Shown here piece after piece: positions 38,728-52,038 of a stretch of DNA of 64,000 bases. Origin of the DNA: Guyanagaster necrorhizus (lineage: Eukaryota; Basidiomycota; Agaricomycetes; Agaricales; Physalacriaceae); contig NW_025064884.1 in assembly GCF_019112545.1 (NCBI RefSeq), forward strand, positions 825,454 through 889,453, written 5' to 3'. Positions within the stretch are counted from its first letter, which is position 1, and every line of letters starts with the position of its first letter. The notes under the pieces were generated by a model. That model made no database searches, was not told where the DNA came from, and worked only from the letters and a program-made list of their open reading frames with translations. The position numbers and the translations under genes were made by a program.

Positions 38728-39260
38728 TCAAACCAGGAGTTCAGATAGGATACTGATAGAAACTCGCAGGAGAAGGCCATCTGAAACGTCGTTACGGAGG
38801 TAGACATACACGAGAACAGAGTCGAGGTCAGTAGATCCATCAGCAAATTCGACGCCAAGCGCAAATATACGACCTACAGCGTTGGTAATGGCCGCAACGA
38901 TGTTGCTGCTGTAAGGCGAGATGAGTTCAGCAGTATCAATTGACCTGGCCTTTTTCCATTTGTCAGCACGTCGGAAACGCCGGCAGGCGAGGTGGGATAA
39001 ACACGCCCGGGAATACAGTTTCAAACGACACGTATCCTTCATCGTTGGTTGCCTGAATACTACGAAAGAACGCCAGACGACCAATTTGATGAAGGTGATA
39101 TTAATACTGACGAGGTTTGAAATTTGAGACTTGGCTAGAATCACAATTCCCAGATGCAATAACTCCTGCGTAGACAGCAGTGACATTGCACCCCATTGAG
39201 AGGCTCACAGGTTGATACATCGATCGTTCAGGCTCGACTGGTCCTCCGAGATGCTACATA
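38728..39260 (-). pseudogene. relic of an intradiol ring-cleavage dioxygenase
   Basis: Pieces of a secreted intradiol dioxygenase-like protein lie in different frames. From 39260 downward: HLGGPVEPERSMYQPVS and CNVTAVYAGVIASGNCD (equivalent to the NATGVYSG-ASGN block). Then ATNDEGYVSFETVFPG (the DGxxxFxTxFPG block), and finally ISPYSSNIVAAITNA, GRIFALGVEFADGSTD and YVYLRNDVSDG (C-terminal region). The HYTGRATHIHV segment with the metal-binding histidines, expected after FPG, is missing, replaced by an out-of-frame stop. A signal-peptide-like MDLATYVLFSAVSF may lie upstream near 39350. The catalytic core appears lost. Confidence 0.6.
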
Positions 39261-39502
39261 GTGTTAATTTCTACCTTGGACGGACAGCAGTGAAGCTGAC
39301 AGCACTAAATAGCACGTACGTGGCAAGGTCCATCGGCAAGAAGCCCGTCGACCTGAAGACTTGAAGCTGGTGGTAAATCACGGTGAAAATCGATTTCAAT
39401 TTGAAAGTCGCCGGCCCCGGGCACGTAACAAACACGTGAGGTGACATCGTCGTGTACGTGACTGTCATCCGATTCCCAGGGTCCAACTTACCTTCTACCG
39501 CC

Positions 39503-40990
39503 ATGGTCGTCCCTTCTAGCGACATCGACTCGTCTTCTCCAGATGCAATGCGTCTTTTTTATCGTCGCTTATACCCTTTCCCCTCCATATTTACTTGGCT
39601 AAATCAGCAACATGCTCCGACTCGCTTGTTCACCCACCGCGAATTCGCTTTTACGCTACCAGGGGATGTCTATCTTCGATACAACTCATTTCAAAACGTA
39701 GAAGAGCTGAAAAAGCAAGTCTGCAATCTTAATCCTTCTCGATTCGAAATCGGGCCCATGTACAGTGTTCGCGTAAGTGGCAGTCGACGCGTCTATCGAC
39801 AAATATAACTGTCTTGCAGCCGAAGGATCGGAGAACCGCGCGTCCAGGGGCGTTCTTCCCCGTTCAACGTGAACTGGTATTTGATATCGATATGACGGAT
39901 TATGATCCTATTCGCACTTGCTGTTCTGAAGCTGCTATCTGTAAGCGTTGCTGGGGCTTCATATCTGCTGCAGTCCACGTCTTGGATGCGGCAATTCGGG
40001 ACCAATTTGGATACCAACATCTAATGTGGGTCTACTCCGGTCGACGTGGAATCCACTTGTGGATATCAGATAAAGAAGCAATGGAGTTAACCGACGACGA
40101 ACGGAAGGCAATGGTTAATTGGTTAACAGTCGTGCAGGGTGGGAAGGAACCGGGAAAGAAAGTCAACGTTCGCATTGGTTCTCGGGCCTTACCACCGTCA
40201 CTTCAGTAAGTGGTGACATTGTTACTCCTTCTTTTCGGCTTACGGTGATGATGATAGAGAATGCTTACAAGAACTTGCTGAGGTTTTTACGGATCTCATA
40301 CTCCAAGATCAAGATTGTTTTGCCACGGAAGAAGGATATGAAGCTCTTTTGATGCTTCTACCTGTTCCTGATGTTGTCGATGCTCTCCGGGCTAAATGGT
40401 CGGCTGACCCGATGCGGTCCTCGTCAGAGAAATGGACGGACCTCAAAGCTCAGATAAAAAAGTCATCCGAAAAAGTACGGGATCTTCTTTTGATCATCGA
40501 CCCTGATGCTCATTTGCCACTAGGCTACATTGACGGCGGCACTAGAAGATATCATTCTCCAATACACGTATCCTCGCCTCGATGCGGAAGTCTCGAAACA
40601 TAGAAACCATCTTCTCAAAGCACCCTTCGTTGTACACCCAGGGACAGGTCGAGTATGCGTGCCCGTCGATCTTGCGAGAATAGACGACTTTGATCCGGAC
40701 AAAGTTCCAACGGTAGGCCAGCTTCTCGAAGAACTAAATCACATCGAGGGTGAAAAAGAACCTGGCGATCATGATTCTGGTGCAGCTTCTGCTTCAAGGC
40801 TTGGTATACCGGCTGACCCGTCTGTCCAGATTGGCAAAAAACATCTTTGAAGCCTTACGTCGAAATGCTAGATAATCATGTTGCACGTATCATGAATGAT
40901 ATCCGAAAGGTGAAACTCGAAAATGGTCAGAACTCTCTGATGTTTATGCTATCAGCTTTTAACGCCCACGTCCCAGATATGTCATGGTGA
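39503..40990 (+). CDS. pri1: DNA primase small (catalytic) subunit
   Basis: Catalytic subunit of DNA primase, which makes RNA primers with polymerase alpha in the nucleus. The ATG at 39503 gives MVVPSSDIDSSSPDAMRLFY. REFAFTLPGDVYLRYNSF follows, then after an intron the catalytic acidic motif ELVFDIDMTDYD and the zinc-binding CCSEAAICKRCW. MWVYSGRRGIHLWISDKEAM and the later HRNHLLKAPFVVHPGTGR and VCVPVDLARIDDFDPDKVP are all conserved. Introns near 40209, 40474 and 40752 restore frame, the last joining NHIE to DWQKTSLKPYVEML. Complete. Confidence 0.92.
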
Positions 40991-41177
40991 TATCCGCTGA
41001 TCACTATTTTTGCCGTTGCTGGACACTATTCGCTACTTGGATTTGTAACTGAAGTAAATCTTATTCCGAATTTCACATTTAACTACCCGAGACGACGTGC
41101 ATAGATCATTTGAAACAAGACAACCAACTTTCAAGAAGGAGGCCTGCAACGAGACGAACTTGAGTATCTCGGAAATT

Positions 41178-42930
<1,753 letters not shown>

Positions 42931-42972
42931 CGCAGAGGAGGAACTGGCTCTCAATTCCATCCCGTCCTACAC

Positions 42973-42980
42973 CTTTATAC
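42973..42980 (-). promoter_or_regulatory. TATA box of the manganese peroxidase gene
   Basis: Reads TATAAAGG on the minus strand, about 43 bp before the peroxidase ATG at 42930. Position and sequence fit a strong fungal core promoter. No clear metal- or heat-response element was identified upstream. Confidence 0.5.
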
Positions 42981-43480
42981 CTCTATGCCTCCAGAATCTG
43001 GTCCAATCGCGTTTGGAGGATAACAGAGAGATGCCAACGCATGGTACGGTAACAAATTGCTGGAACTCGTGAGTAAGATGGCGAGGCATCCAATAGGATA
43101 GTTGCGCAGAGAGAATGGGAACCATCCATGCGTCGAGTACGGGCTACTAGCGGCCTTGTCGGCTAAGAGAGCAGACAGAGTTTCCTGCTCTCCGCGTGCA
43201 ATAAGACTATAAACCTGGGTAAATAATTCAGTAAGGATGCATCTTCCTCACCTTTGAATTGTTCCACAAATTCGGTAGCTGCGTTTTTCTCAGCAACCCA
43301 GTTTTGCGAAAAGAAATCCAGCGACATGGATAGGTAGAAAAGCTGCTTAGCCTTGAAATCACTTAACTAACAAATACCTTTAGGGTTGACGAACACCGGT
43401 ACCATCGTCGCCCGCCCGCCTTCTCACAAAGGATAATTGCGTTGCCGACGCCACACCGGCAAAGCCACGGATAAAATTCA
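42976..43480 (-). pseudogene. coding-like segment of unknown family
   Basis: Joining two short introns gives a protein-like run: VFVNPK, QLFYLSMSLDFFSQNW, VAEKNAATEFVEQFK, VYSLIARGEQETLSALL, THGWFPFSLRNYPIG. It stops near 42976, just before the peroxidase promoter. Further upstream FIRGFAGVASATQLSF appears in a frame that does not connect cleanly. No start codon with context was found. It may be the end of a small gene or a degenerating fragment. I do not recognise the family. Confidence 0.25.
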
Positions 43481-43659
43481 GTCTTCGATGGCCGGTCGAA
43501 TATAGAATTAGAGAGACACCTTAGCATACACAACATGTAGCACAATCTAATGCTGCTATTGAAAGATGAGATCTAAAAGAGGACTTGCTAGAAGAGGTGT
43601 ACGAACAATAAAAATAACTGTCACTGCCCAAAAATAATTAACAGATAAGCGCTGATTGG

Positions 43660-45302
43660 TCACAGACATGGGAAAGGGTCTTCGGCTATCTCCATCTCCA
43701 ACCACTTGCACAGAATGGTATTAGGACCGAGAGTTGGGGTGAGGACACCAAGCAGGCGCTGCCCTACGGCAGTCGCACACTCCTCGGCTCTCCCGAACCC
43801 GGTCAGACAGCCGTTCCGGTAGTCTGAATCAGATATTCCCAGCATTGCCGGAATGGATTGCATCTCAGGCAAGCCGTAGACATGTTGCACCGCCGGCAAT
43901 GCAATAAGTGTAGGTAGATCCTCCGCTGCCGTGACTAACTGTTGAGCCATGTCATCCACAGAAGGTGCGGGAGAAGTGGATGAGACCGCGTCAAAGAATG
44001 CAGGGAGCGCTTTCAGTGCATCAAGGGCTTCGTTAACTGCTTCTCTAGCCAATCTTGTAGCTGCGGTATGATCATCGGGTTTAGGAAGTTGGTTGAGGAT
44101 ATCATAAAGTGCTCGCGCATCAGCGGTCACCGAGGATGATACCGCCAAATCCGGTGGTGAAGGAGGCCTAGACGACGGAAGCTTGATCACGAATCGTCCC
44201 GGAGGTGGAGTTAGGGGCGGCGTAGATGATCCACGACGCTTTCTAATGACAGCAGGAAGGCTCGTCGGGGAAGACGGTGGCGTCGGTGCAACGTATGGAC
44301 GCGACGTCAAAGCCAATAGGCCTCTCCATATGATGGATATGAGGTAGGTAGCCAGGATCGTCTGAGATATCGGTGTCGCCGTGTATCTCGCGATGGCTTT
44401 GCTGTACACCGGGATGATGGTTTGTAGTGATACGATGGATAGGTGTAAATGACTTGATGTTTTGCCACTTGGAGAGGTCTTTCCGGTGGATAAAGTAGCC
44501 AGCGTCTCCAGAGCTTCCACAAGGGGATGGAGCTCGCCTTTCATCAACCCCAAAAACGGGTGGACTACCCGATTAACAAGGGAAACCAGTCCCTCCCGGA
44601 TGTGCTTCAGGCCGTCTCCGCGTATACCCCCATCAAGTCCTAACGCGAAATCATCAAATGTTTCCAACAACTCGCCAGCGAATGTCGCAATGGCAACGGC
44701 ATGGAGCTGCGTGGGATTGAGAACTTGGGCCTGAGGCGCAGTCGAAGGAAGAGCTAGAAGCGTTGGTGAGGAAAGGTGGAGAAGCAAGCTTGCAGAGAGG
44801 TTGCCAAGGAGCACAGACAAAGGCCTGTGAAGTGATCGCAAGATGGCCCGGTACAAATGCGGGGTTTCACTAGCCGCATGTAGCTCGCTGTCAATGTCAA
44901 GATTAATGAGATCATTCAGATATTACGAGGTAAAACGACAACGCACGAGGCAATGAGGGAGCCCAACGCCCGACCTCGACCTGCAGGGATCGGCCGTCGC
45001 CCTGACACTTGCTCGTGGGCAGCTGGTGGACCGCCTGGTTGGGCGACGGCCTTTGAAACAGCCTCGCTTAGCTTGAGGCTCAGCATTTCCAGGTACGATC
45101 CATCCTGTACCAACGTGGTCAATGCAGTAGTGCTTGCTGGCGCTGGTGACGGGCGCCGGAATGTCGTCAATGACAACCTGTTCAGAGGGCGAGATCGCTC
45201 AAAAGATACGCCTGAATCGGGGCGAGAAGGTGGTGCTGATGTTGGTGGTGGCGAAGAGGGCCCGCTGGCTGGACGGAAAAAAGGAGTTTTGAGTGCGTAC
45301 AT
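43660..45302 (-). CDS. hypothetical proline/serine-rich protein
   Basis: Two-exon gene of about 525 residues. Exon 1 starts at ATG 45302 (MYALKTPFFRPASGPSSP), is proline/serine-rich, and ends in GRALGSLIAS. It splices in frame to ELHAASETPHLYRAILRSLH at about 44888. Exon 2 is helical and leucine-rich (LLGNLSASLLLHLSSP, LHAVAIATFAGELLETFDDF, LVNRVVHPFLGLM). It also has a proline-rich linker (TPPSSPTSLP, SSTPPLTPPPG) and ends EMEIAEDPFPCL. The helical repeats suggest an alpha-solenoid or membrane-associated protein, but I recognise no domain. Codon pattern and intact frame support a real gene. Confidence 0.7.
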
Positions 45303-45914
45303 AGTAGCTGGCGGTATGTGGTAGAATCAAAGATGATTTCTTGGGTATGTTTCAGTTGGTTCGTTGAAATCCAATAGAGGTCGTTTAGCTTTCTAATGTC
45401 TATGCGCAAAGGTCTCGGAGAAAGACAACCACGGTGAGAGCAGAGCAATTGTCACTATCACATGTGTCGTGAAGAAGACAATCGAAAAGACGATACGGTA
45501 GACCCTGTGGTCCTAAGGAGGACGGTCGGTGTCGACAAGGGAGGATGCAAGTGGTCCGAAGTGTATGTTGTTAATCTGTCTTGTATAACTGAGGAAGCAA
45601 TTAATTGCAGTTTCTTGAAAGAAAAGAAGAGATAGGACATACTGCAATGAGGGTGGAATCATATAGATTGAGGAAATAACAATAAGCAATGGTGGTGGTA
45701 GATTGAGAAGATGCGCTTGAAGGGGGTTCCTTGAAAATTTCTGCCGGTCTCGATGGTGTCTTATAACCATTGTCATTTTCCCACGGTCTCCAAGCTCCGA
45801 TGAGGGACCATCATCCTCCATTCTTAGCCATACTGTATGATTACTCGGCAATTTGCCATTCGTTAGTCTGACTCTTTGAGTTATTACTGTCTCTCGGCTG
45901 CAGTATCTATCGCC

Positions 45915-46348
45915 ACTATCAGATATTCTTTGCTTTGAATTCAAGGCATGCAATTCAAAGTCGCCTTCGTTGGAGTTCGTGTGTATCAGATATCAGACAC
46001 ATATACTAATCAGATATCCTTTGTCAGATATCCTTTGCTTTGAATAGAATGTGTTTTGTTAGTCTACACTATTTCTGTATACTGAGTGAATTTTGACGAA
46101 CTGGACGAAACATGAGACAGTATTTTTGTAGCTTCCGCTTGCATCGGTGGGACTTGCAAGTGCAAAGTCGCCCTAGAACGTGTGCAAAGTCGGGCTAGGG
46201 CGATTTTGAATCAACTGTGCACACGTACTAAGGCGACTTTGAATTGTTTCCCTTTAATTCGAAACAAGGGATATCTGATAGTAACGATAGATAGAGTTGC
46301 AGCTGATGCACACGAACTAGGGCGACTTTGAATTGCTTGCCTTTAATC
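45915..46348. repeat. long imperfect inverted repeat (MITE-like)
   Basis: The left arm, about 45915-45983, is the near reverse complement of about 46218-46281; both contain CTATCAGATAT and the core CAATTCAAAGTCGCC followed by a GT-rich CGTGTG. A further copy of the right arm lies at about 46308-46348. Shorter copies of the AAAGTCGCC core, in both orientations, occur at 46161-46200. No transposase frame is inside. The arrangement suggests a non-autonomous element or nested copies of one. Confidence 0.6.
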
Positions 46349-46690
46349 GCTAGGTCAATATAGTATATATATGCGAGCTATTTCAGATCATACCGATGTA
46401 GTATTAATAGCGATGCTGCAGCCTGCTACGTGCGAAAGATCCTTTAGTTCGTCCAAATTCACTTAGGACACTAACAAAATATTTCCTATATTCTATTGCT
46501 AGGTCATATGTAGTATAGACGAGCTATTTCAGATCATACTAACATAGATTCAGCAGACGTCCAATAGATAGCAAGTTAATTCGTCCAAACACACTCAGCA
46601 CAGAAATGCTGCAGGTTAACAAAATATTTCTCATGTCTTATGGCTAGGTCATATATAGTTTAAGCGAGCTATTTCAGACCATATCGACAC
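46349..46690 (+). repeat. degenerate tandem repeat, unit about 147 bp
   Basis: The block TAGGTCATATATAGT with GCGAGCTATTTCAGA occurs three times, starting near 46351, 46500 and 46645, so spacings are 149 and 145 bp. Between copies, TTCGTCCAAA and AACAAAATATTTC also recur in the same order. Sequence identity between units is partial. It directly follows the inverted repeat. Confidence 0.6.
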
Positions 46691-46773
46691 GGACGCAGAT
46701 GATTAACTTACCCCTTAACGGCTTAGCTCATTTGAAACCTACCTCGTACCGCTACGTTAACACGGTTTTCCGT

Positions 46774-47085
46774 TCACCAAATGTTTGCCAATGTGACATC
46801 TTGATTATCATCTGTATCCTGCTCTTCCATCAATTTATCGTGGAGTAAAGCGCGGTCAATAATTGCTTCCGTCTCGATGGTGCGTTCTGACAACTTCGTT
46901 ACGACAGTAATGCGGCATTTAGGTCGACGTCCTTTCTTATCACAGCGTCTAGAAGAAAGGATTATGTGTATACCATCTACTTTCAAAGTCAGCCTCAGGT
47001 TGGGCCCGGCAAAAAGATTGTTATGAGGTGAGATCCCCTTCAGGTGGTGCTCATTCGTTATGAGCCGCAAAAATTTGAAACTGTT
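46774..47085 (-). other. open segment without start codon
   Basis: About 100 codons open on the minus strand, reading NLFAGPNLRLTLKVDGIHII, RPKCRITVVTKLSERTIETE and LMEEQDTDDNQDVTL before a stop. It has no ATG and is preceded at once by a stop. It lies downstream of the adaptin stop next to the repeat block, so it may be a gene remnant. No family recognised. Confidence 0.2.
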
Positions 47086-47412
47086 TTACCATACTATCGT
47101 TCGGTTCACTTCGCAACTTAGATAAGCATGTGGGTAAAGATCTTCAAATCGTTCTGTTCTGAGAAAGAATATCACCCGGACAACGACTGCAGAGTATCAT
47201 CGACTGACGTCCCAGACCTATACTCGCCTGTTTGCCAAAAGAGCGGCCTTAGGTCCTCTCAAGGTCCAGCAGCAAGAAAAAGGCACGTCTCCAAACGACG
47301 TCTGGGGGGAAACTTCCTATCATAGTAAATCTTTTGACAAGTGCCTTGCCAACCTGGAAACCGCTTCTGGATGATACTGCGCGATTTCATGGAACCAACT
47401 GCACATGCGATT

Positions 47413-50400
47413 TTACTCTGCAAGAGCACGCTTAATGCGTATACGTAGCTGCGCATCCCCACATCGTAACCGCCATAAACAACCGTCGTCTTCATTCGCG
47501 CGAAGTCGAAGAACCGCTTCGGAAGGCTTCAGCGAGACCTTCACCTCGTCTACACGCATGTCAGCAATTTAGAGATTCAGATTAAGAGGGACACAGACCC
47601 TCAAACGGTGTTTCACCTGCCGGAATGACTTTCATCTCAGAACCCTCTAGGGTTTTTAAGCGATCCAGGAGGACGTCCACTGAGCCCTCAAACCACCCTT
47701 GTGCCGAAGTGGATGGGCCAAGGGTGTTCCAGGTGATTTCAAAGTCAGCGGAACTGGGATCACTGATAAACGGTGTGTCGAATGCAATAAGATCGGGCCG
47801 TGCGCCCTACAGAAAAGCCCGGTGATCAGCCTCCGTCACGGAATTGATATTTAAAAACAATCCTTACGTGGTCTGTTGGTTGTAGTGAAGACTTGACACC
47901 AAGACATGAGGGGGTCCAACACTGAAGTTATAAAACAGTCTTACCAAAGACATCATCTCAAACTCCTGCGCGGCTAAGGCGAGATCCCCAGCGGTGACTG
48001 TTTTCAAGAGTGCGGGAAGGGGATTGGATGTTGATTCGCTACGGGTGCTGGATGGTTGGCGGTCGCGTAGTCGAGGGATGGATGTGGGCCTCTCATATGC
48101 ATCATACCGTAGCTTGCTAGCTCCCAAAGATGGAGATGCAATCGGGGAGAGACTCGCAGACGACTTCCGAGGTGACAATGGCGGAGAGGCCAGACTCGAC
48201 TTTGAACTTTGTTGCATCAATGCCTGCAGAACATGAGGAAGCTATATGCAATAAGCTTTCATTCACCGCGCAACATAAGCGGAGGTCCTACGGTGGGTGA
48301 TCTAGCAGAGTGCAATATCGACATTAATACGTCTCTCTGTGCCGAGAGCTTCAGAAATTGTTCGCAGCGCTGTTTTATAGATTAGTAAACATAAATTAGG
48401 ACCATTCAAGAAAACGGACATGTCGGATATATCGTCTAGCAGTCTCAGCCAACCCAGACACAGCCAGTTTGACCCCTTCGGGTACTGCTTCACATTCTGC
48501 ACTAATCCTGAGCATAGAGAGCAGACAGGCGTCTTGGACGGAGGCTGCAGAAGGATCTGTCTGTATCCTCATGTGATTTTCCTAGTAGTGCTTACCAGCG
48601 GAGGAAGCTAGCCTCGATGACAAAGCACTCAGAAGGTCCTTTGGAGGCAGAGACAATTGCCCGCAGTATTCACATCCAAGGGCAGCAACGATGACCATCA
48701 TCGTCGGGCCCATGTCTTCACCTTCCGCAAGACGGGCTAAAAATACGGTGGAGGATGCGATCTGGAACATAGAGATACCTGAAATACAATGAGTAGGCGT
48801 ATACATGAAAAACGGTGAGATAACCGACCGTCCCTGATAAATGACAGAACTTTCTCAACTGCAGCATCTAGAACACGTTGGGAGTCCGATGGACCTACCG
48901 ACTCGACACGCCTGAAGAGTTCCAGGACTTGGCAAGCATAACGCTCTCCGTCACCCCCGAACTGTACCTGCAACACTTCTAATAGTCGCCATGTGAATTC
49001 CATCTTGTTGTTGTATGGCATCTCTGCCGGTAGTGCCTGCAGAGACTGAGCATAATACGCCAAGATGACATCAGGGTCGACGTTGTTAAGAACTTTCACG
49101 GCCTAGTGATACATGAGTAACAAATGAGACCATTGCCAGAAAGGGATTTCACCTTTTGCCGAATTAACGGATCAGCAGAGTCAAGCAACTGCATGAATCG
49201 CTCTACTTCCCATTCCTCTAAGACGGCGGGACATTCAGGTGAGGTTCCTGCCCACCACATGGGGTCGACACAGTCGAGACATGATAGGAAGAGGTATTGT
49301 TCGTTCGGTTCTCGGGACACGAGCATCTCCCTGATGCTCTCGACCAGAGCTCTTCTGGATGACATCGCGATGTTGAGAAATGCCTCTTTTCTTATCTCCC
49401 GGAGAAGTAGTGCAGCTTCGCGGAGCAGACCTGATTTGTGTAAAGTCTTCAAACGCGATCACGGATAAAGAATATTGTGCTAACCATAGTCCTTGCTGGT
49501 TGAAGCCGATCGAATTAATCTAATGACATTTGGCAGGCTGGTATCATTCATCCTATGAATTCCATGAGTTTTGCCGCGAGTCACATGAAATGGAACCAAC
49601 CCTAAATTTCGAAGTGTTCGAATAATTGTGAGCAGCCAGTATCTCGACTCAGGGTGCCCGATTGTTGATGCTGAGGAGAAAAGCTCATTGATTAGCTTCT
49701 GGATGTCACGGTTCTGGCAGACCGTCGTATCAGCGACGCAATGGCGTATTTGAATGGAAGGCGCGCACATCAGGAATTGACGTCGATATCGCAATGGCGG
49801 AACCCGACACAGATGGGTCACGATCTTTCATTCTCTTCATCACAGTGGGAATGATGCGCTTGATGAGGTCGGTATCATGTCTGGACAAGGCCCTGTATGC
49901 CAGTAGGGCTCTACGTCGAATATGAGGTCTATAATGAAGACGAAAGATGTCAAAAGGTGTGTATGACAAACGCCAGCGCACATACTGACGAGTAATGAAC
50001 TAGTAGATCCTGAAGTCGGGCTTGCACAGCGGGGATCACGTCTTCTGTTGACGAGGCTATGAGGTTGTCCAAGGCAAGACATATTCGCGTGGGCGAAGAG
50101 CCTTCTAAATCCTATCAAGAGTTGAAGAATGGCAGTCTCGGACAGTTTGGCTATGCAGACCTTGCGCAAGGTGTTTACGAGCATGAGTTGTAACTCGTGG
50201 TTGGGAGGCATAATTTCGGAACAAAATAGATAGCCTGACACAATACAATGGGCATGGTCCCTTCTCCCTTTTCTGTAACGACGCACCGATCCACTTGTCC
50301 TTGGCATTGGAAGCTGCCTCAGCTAAGTTAATCGCATGGGGAATCGCAAAATATAAGGCCTCCTGTTTTAGCGTACTAGTCGTCACCGCGTTATAGCAAT

Positions 50401-50647
50401 AGAGCAGTACAATCAGAAGTTCTTTACAACTCCGCTAAAATCAAGTTCATGATTCTACTGTCACTGGGCAAAGGCGGACGCTACCCACCAAAGACAGCCC
50501 CGGGTCGTTGAATTGACTTCGAATGGATCGGACCTCAGCGAATATGTACTCGTCGGCATGCTGTCCTGATTGGGCGTTCTCCACGTTACGAACGAGAGAA
50601 AAGTGCCGCCGACTGGACGCTCCAGAAGAAATGAAAGGGACGTCCAT
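47413..50647 (-). CDS. AP-4 epsilon-like adaptor complex large subunit
   Basis: Adaptin-type vesicle coat subunit. The ATG at 50647 gives MDVPFISSGASSRRHFSLVR and then an alpha-solenoid: LLIVLLYCYNAVTTSTLKQE, ALYFAIPHAINLAEAASNAK, SPHIRRRALLAYRALSRHD, RDIQKLINELFSSASTIGHP, EFTWRLLEVLQVQFGG. A serine/proline hinge follows (SSLASPPLSPRKSSASLSPI). A C-terminal platform-like region has ADFEITWNTLGP, SVDVLLDRLKTLEGSEM and VLRLRANEDDGCLWRLRCGD, ending at TAA 47413. The solenoid plus a short C-terminal platform fits AP-4 epsilon better than AP-1 gamma or AP-2 alpha. The subunit identity is inference; adaptin is secure. About 15 introns. Confidence 0.7.
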
Positions 50648-50782
50648 AGGCGTTTGAGTGTAAGCCTGGGCAGCGCGCGTAGACGTGTTGAAGGAGCCAG
50701 GACAACACGTGTCAACAAACACCTTTGCCTGCACCCACCAACGCCCACATGCACAAGGCCAATTAATTGCTTCCGAACCCCC
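50648..50782. promoter_or_regulatory. 135 bp divergent promoter of adaptin and BUB2
   Basis: Opposite-strand ATGs at 50647 and 50783 leave 135 bp for both promoters and leaders. Sequence is GC-rich without a TATA box. Confidence 0.4.
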
Positions 50783-52038
50783 ATGATGTCCTCGAGTACC
50801 GCAACCGTTCATTCATTTGCCAGGTTCCTCAACCAGCCAAAGATCTCATCCAAGTCGCGTGCATCAGGCGAAGTTGACGATGGAACCAAGAAACTTCGGC
50901 GGATGATCCTCGTAGATGGGATTCCTTCAGCTGCTGTGCGTACAGTACTACAGTGTAAAATTGACTTGAATTATAATTACGGCTTATGCTCTATAGGATC
51001 CGACGCTACGGCCCCGGATATGGAAGATACTTCTGCACATCAATGACTTGTCCGCGGATACGTACTTGAAGTATGTCGCACGGGGCCCCTGCGAAGTCAG
51101 AGAGAAAATCAGAAACGATACTTTTCGGTGCGTGTTTCACACATTCACATGGAGAGCTTGTTGTTCATGCTGCTTGATTAGGACTTTAGCAACTGATCGC
51201 GGCTTCAAAGAGCGCGTGCGAGAAGACATGCTAGTTCGTCTGCTGGATGCGTTCGTGTGGAAGAACCACGGTAAGTATGGACTCCATTCTTTAGCCTTGT
51301 GTACGGCTAATTTTTTCAACCGTTGACAGACCGACAAGAGTCGCATCAATTAGGATTTACTTATGTCCAAGGCATGAATGTTCTCGCGGCTCCATTTCTT
51401 TTTACAATGCCATCGGAACTTGAGGCTTTCTACTGCTTCTCAAAGTTCATTGAGGAGTCTTGCCCTCTTTATGTCCAACCCACGCTTGATGGAGTACATC
51501 GGGGCCTGAAGGTGCCGCATCTCTGTTCTATCCCTTAGCACCCAGAAATTCACTGGTTTTTGATTAGCTTCTTGACAAGTGCCTCAAAATAGTAGACCCA
51601 GACTTATTTGATCTTTTGCGCAAGAAGAACCTGTCGGCAGAAATATACGCTTTCCCTTGTGGGTGTTAACATCTTCGGGCCATTCTCATCTTTCTGATAT
51701 CGATCATAGCTGTCCTGACGCTTTGCGCATGTACCCCCCCTCTAGACCAAGTGCTCCGTCTATGGGACTTTCTTCTCGCTTTTGGAGTGCATCTCAATGT
51801 GCTTTGTGTCATTGCACAGCTTCTTCTCATCAGAGATGAGGTGATGAGCTCTCCCAGGTAGGTAATTCTCTACTCTGTTTGCCGTTTGAAGTTGACAAGG
51901 TGTCGCAGCCCTATGCGTTTGCTCCGTACGTTCCCTCCTCTTGAGGCAGTACCTGTCATCGGCATTGCTGTCACACTGGTCCGTGATCTTCCTCCCGAGC
52001 TCTACGATGAACTAGTTAAGCATCCGTATGAGATCTGA
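50783..52038 (+). CDS. bub2: BUB2/Cdc16-type RabGAP-TBC mitotic checkpoint GAP
   Basis: GTPase-activating subunit of the Bub2-Bfa1 complex at the spindle pole body, which restrains mitotic exit/septation through Tem1/Spg1. The start ATG at 50783 gives MMSSSTATVHSFARFLNQP. TBC motifs in order are LRRMILVDGIP, LRPRIWKILLHIN with the arginine finger region, EVREKIRNDTFRTL, FTYVQGMNVLAAPFLF with the glutamine finger, EEVLRLWDFLLAFGVHLN-like (partly split by introns), and a C-terminal VRDLPPELYDELVKHPYEI. Length near 310 residues fits the compact BUB2 family rather than larger TBC proteins. Five or six introns. Confidence 0.85.

Noticed and set aside
40770..40850. Apparent frameshift in the primase gene after GEKEPGDHDSG
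   Set aside because: An intron with a CTGAC branch site from about 40752 removes this stretch and joins NHIE to DWQKTSLKPYV in frame.
45513..45953. Minus-strand frame of 146 codons beside the repeat block
   Set aside because: Does not begin with a supported ATG, has no domain-like composition, and runs into the inverted repeat.
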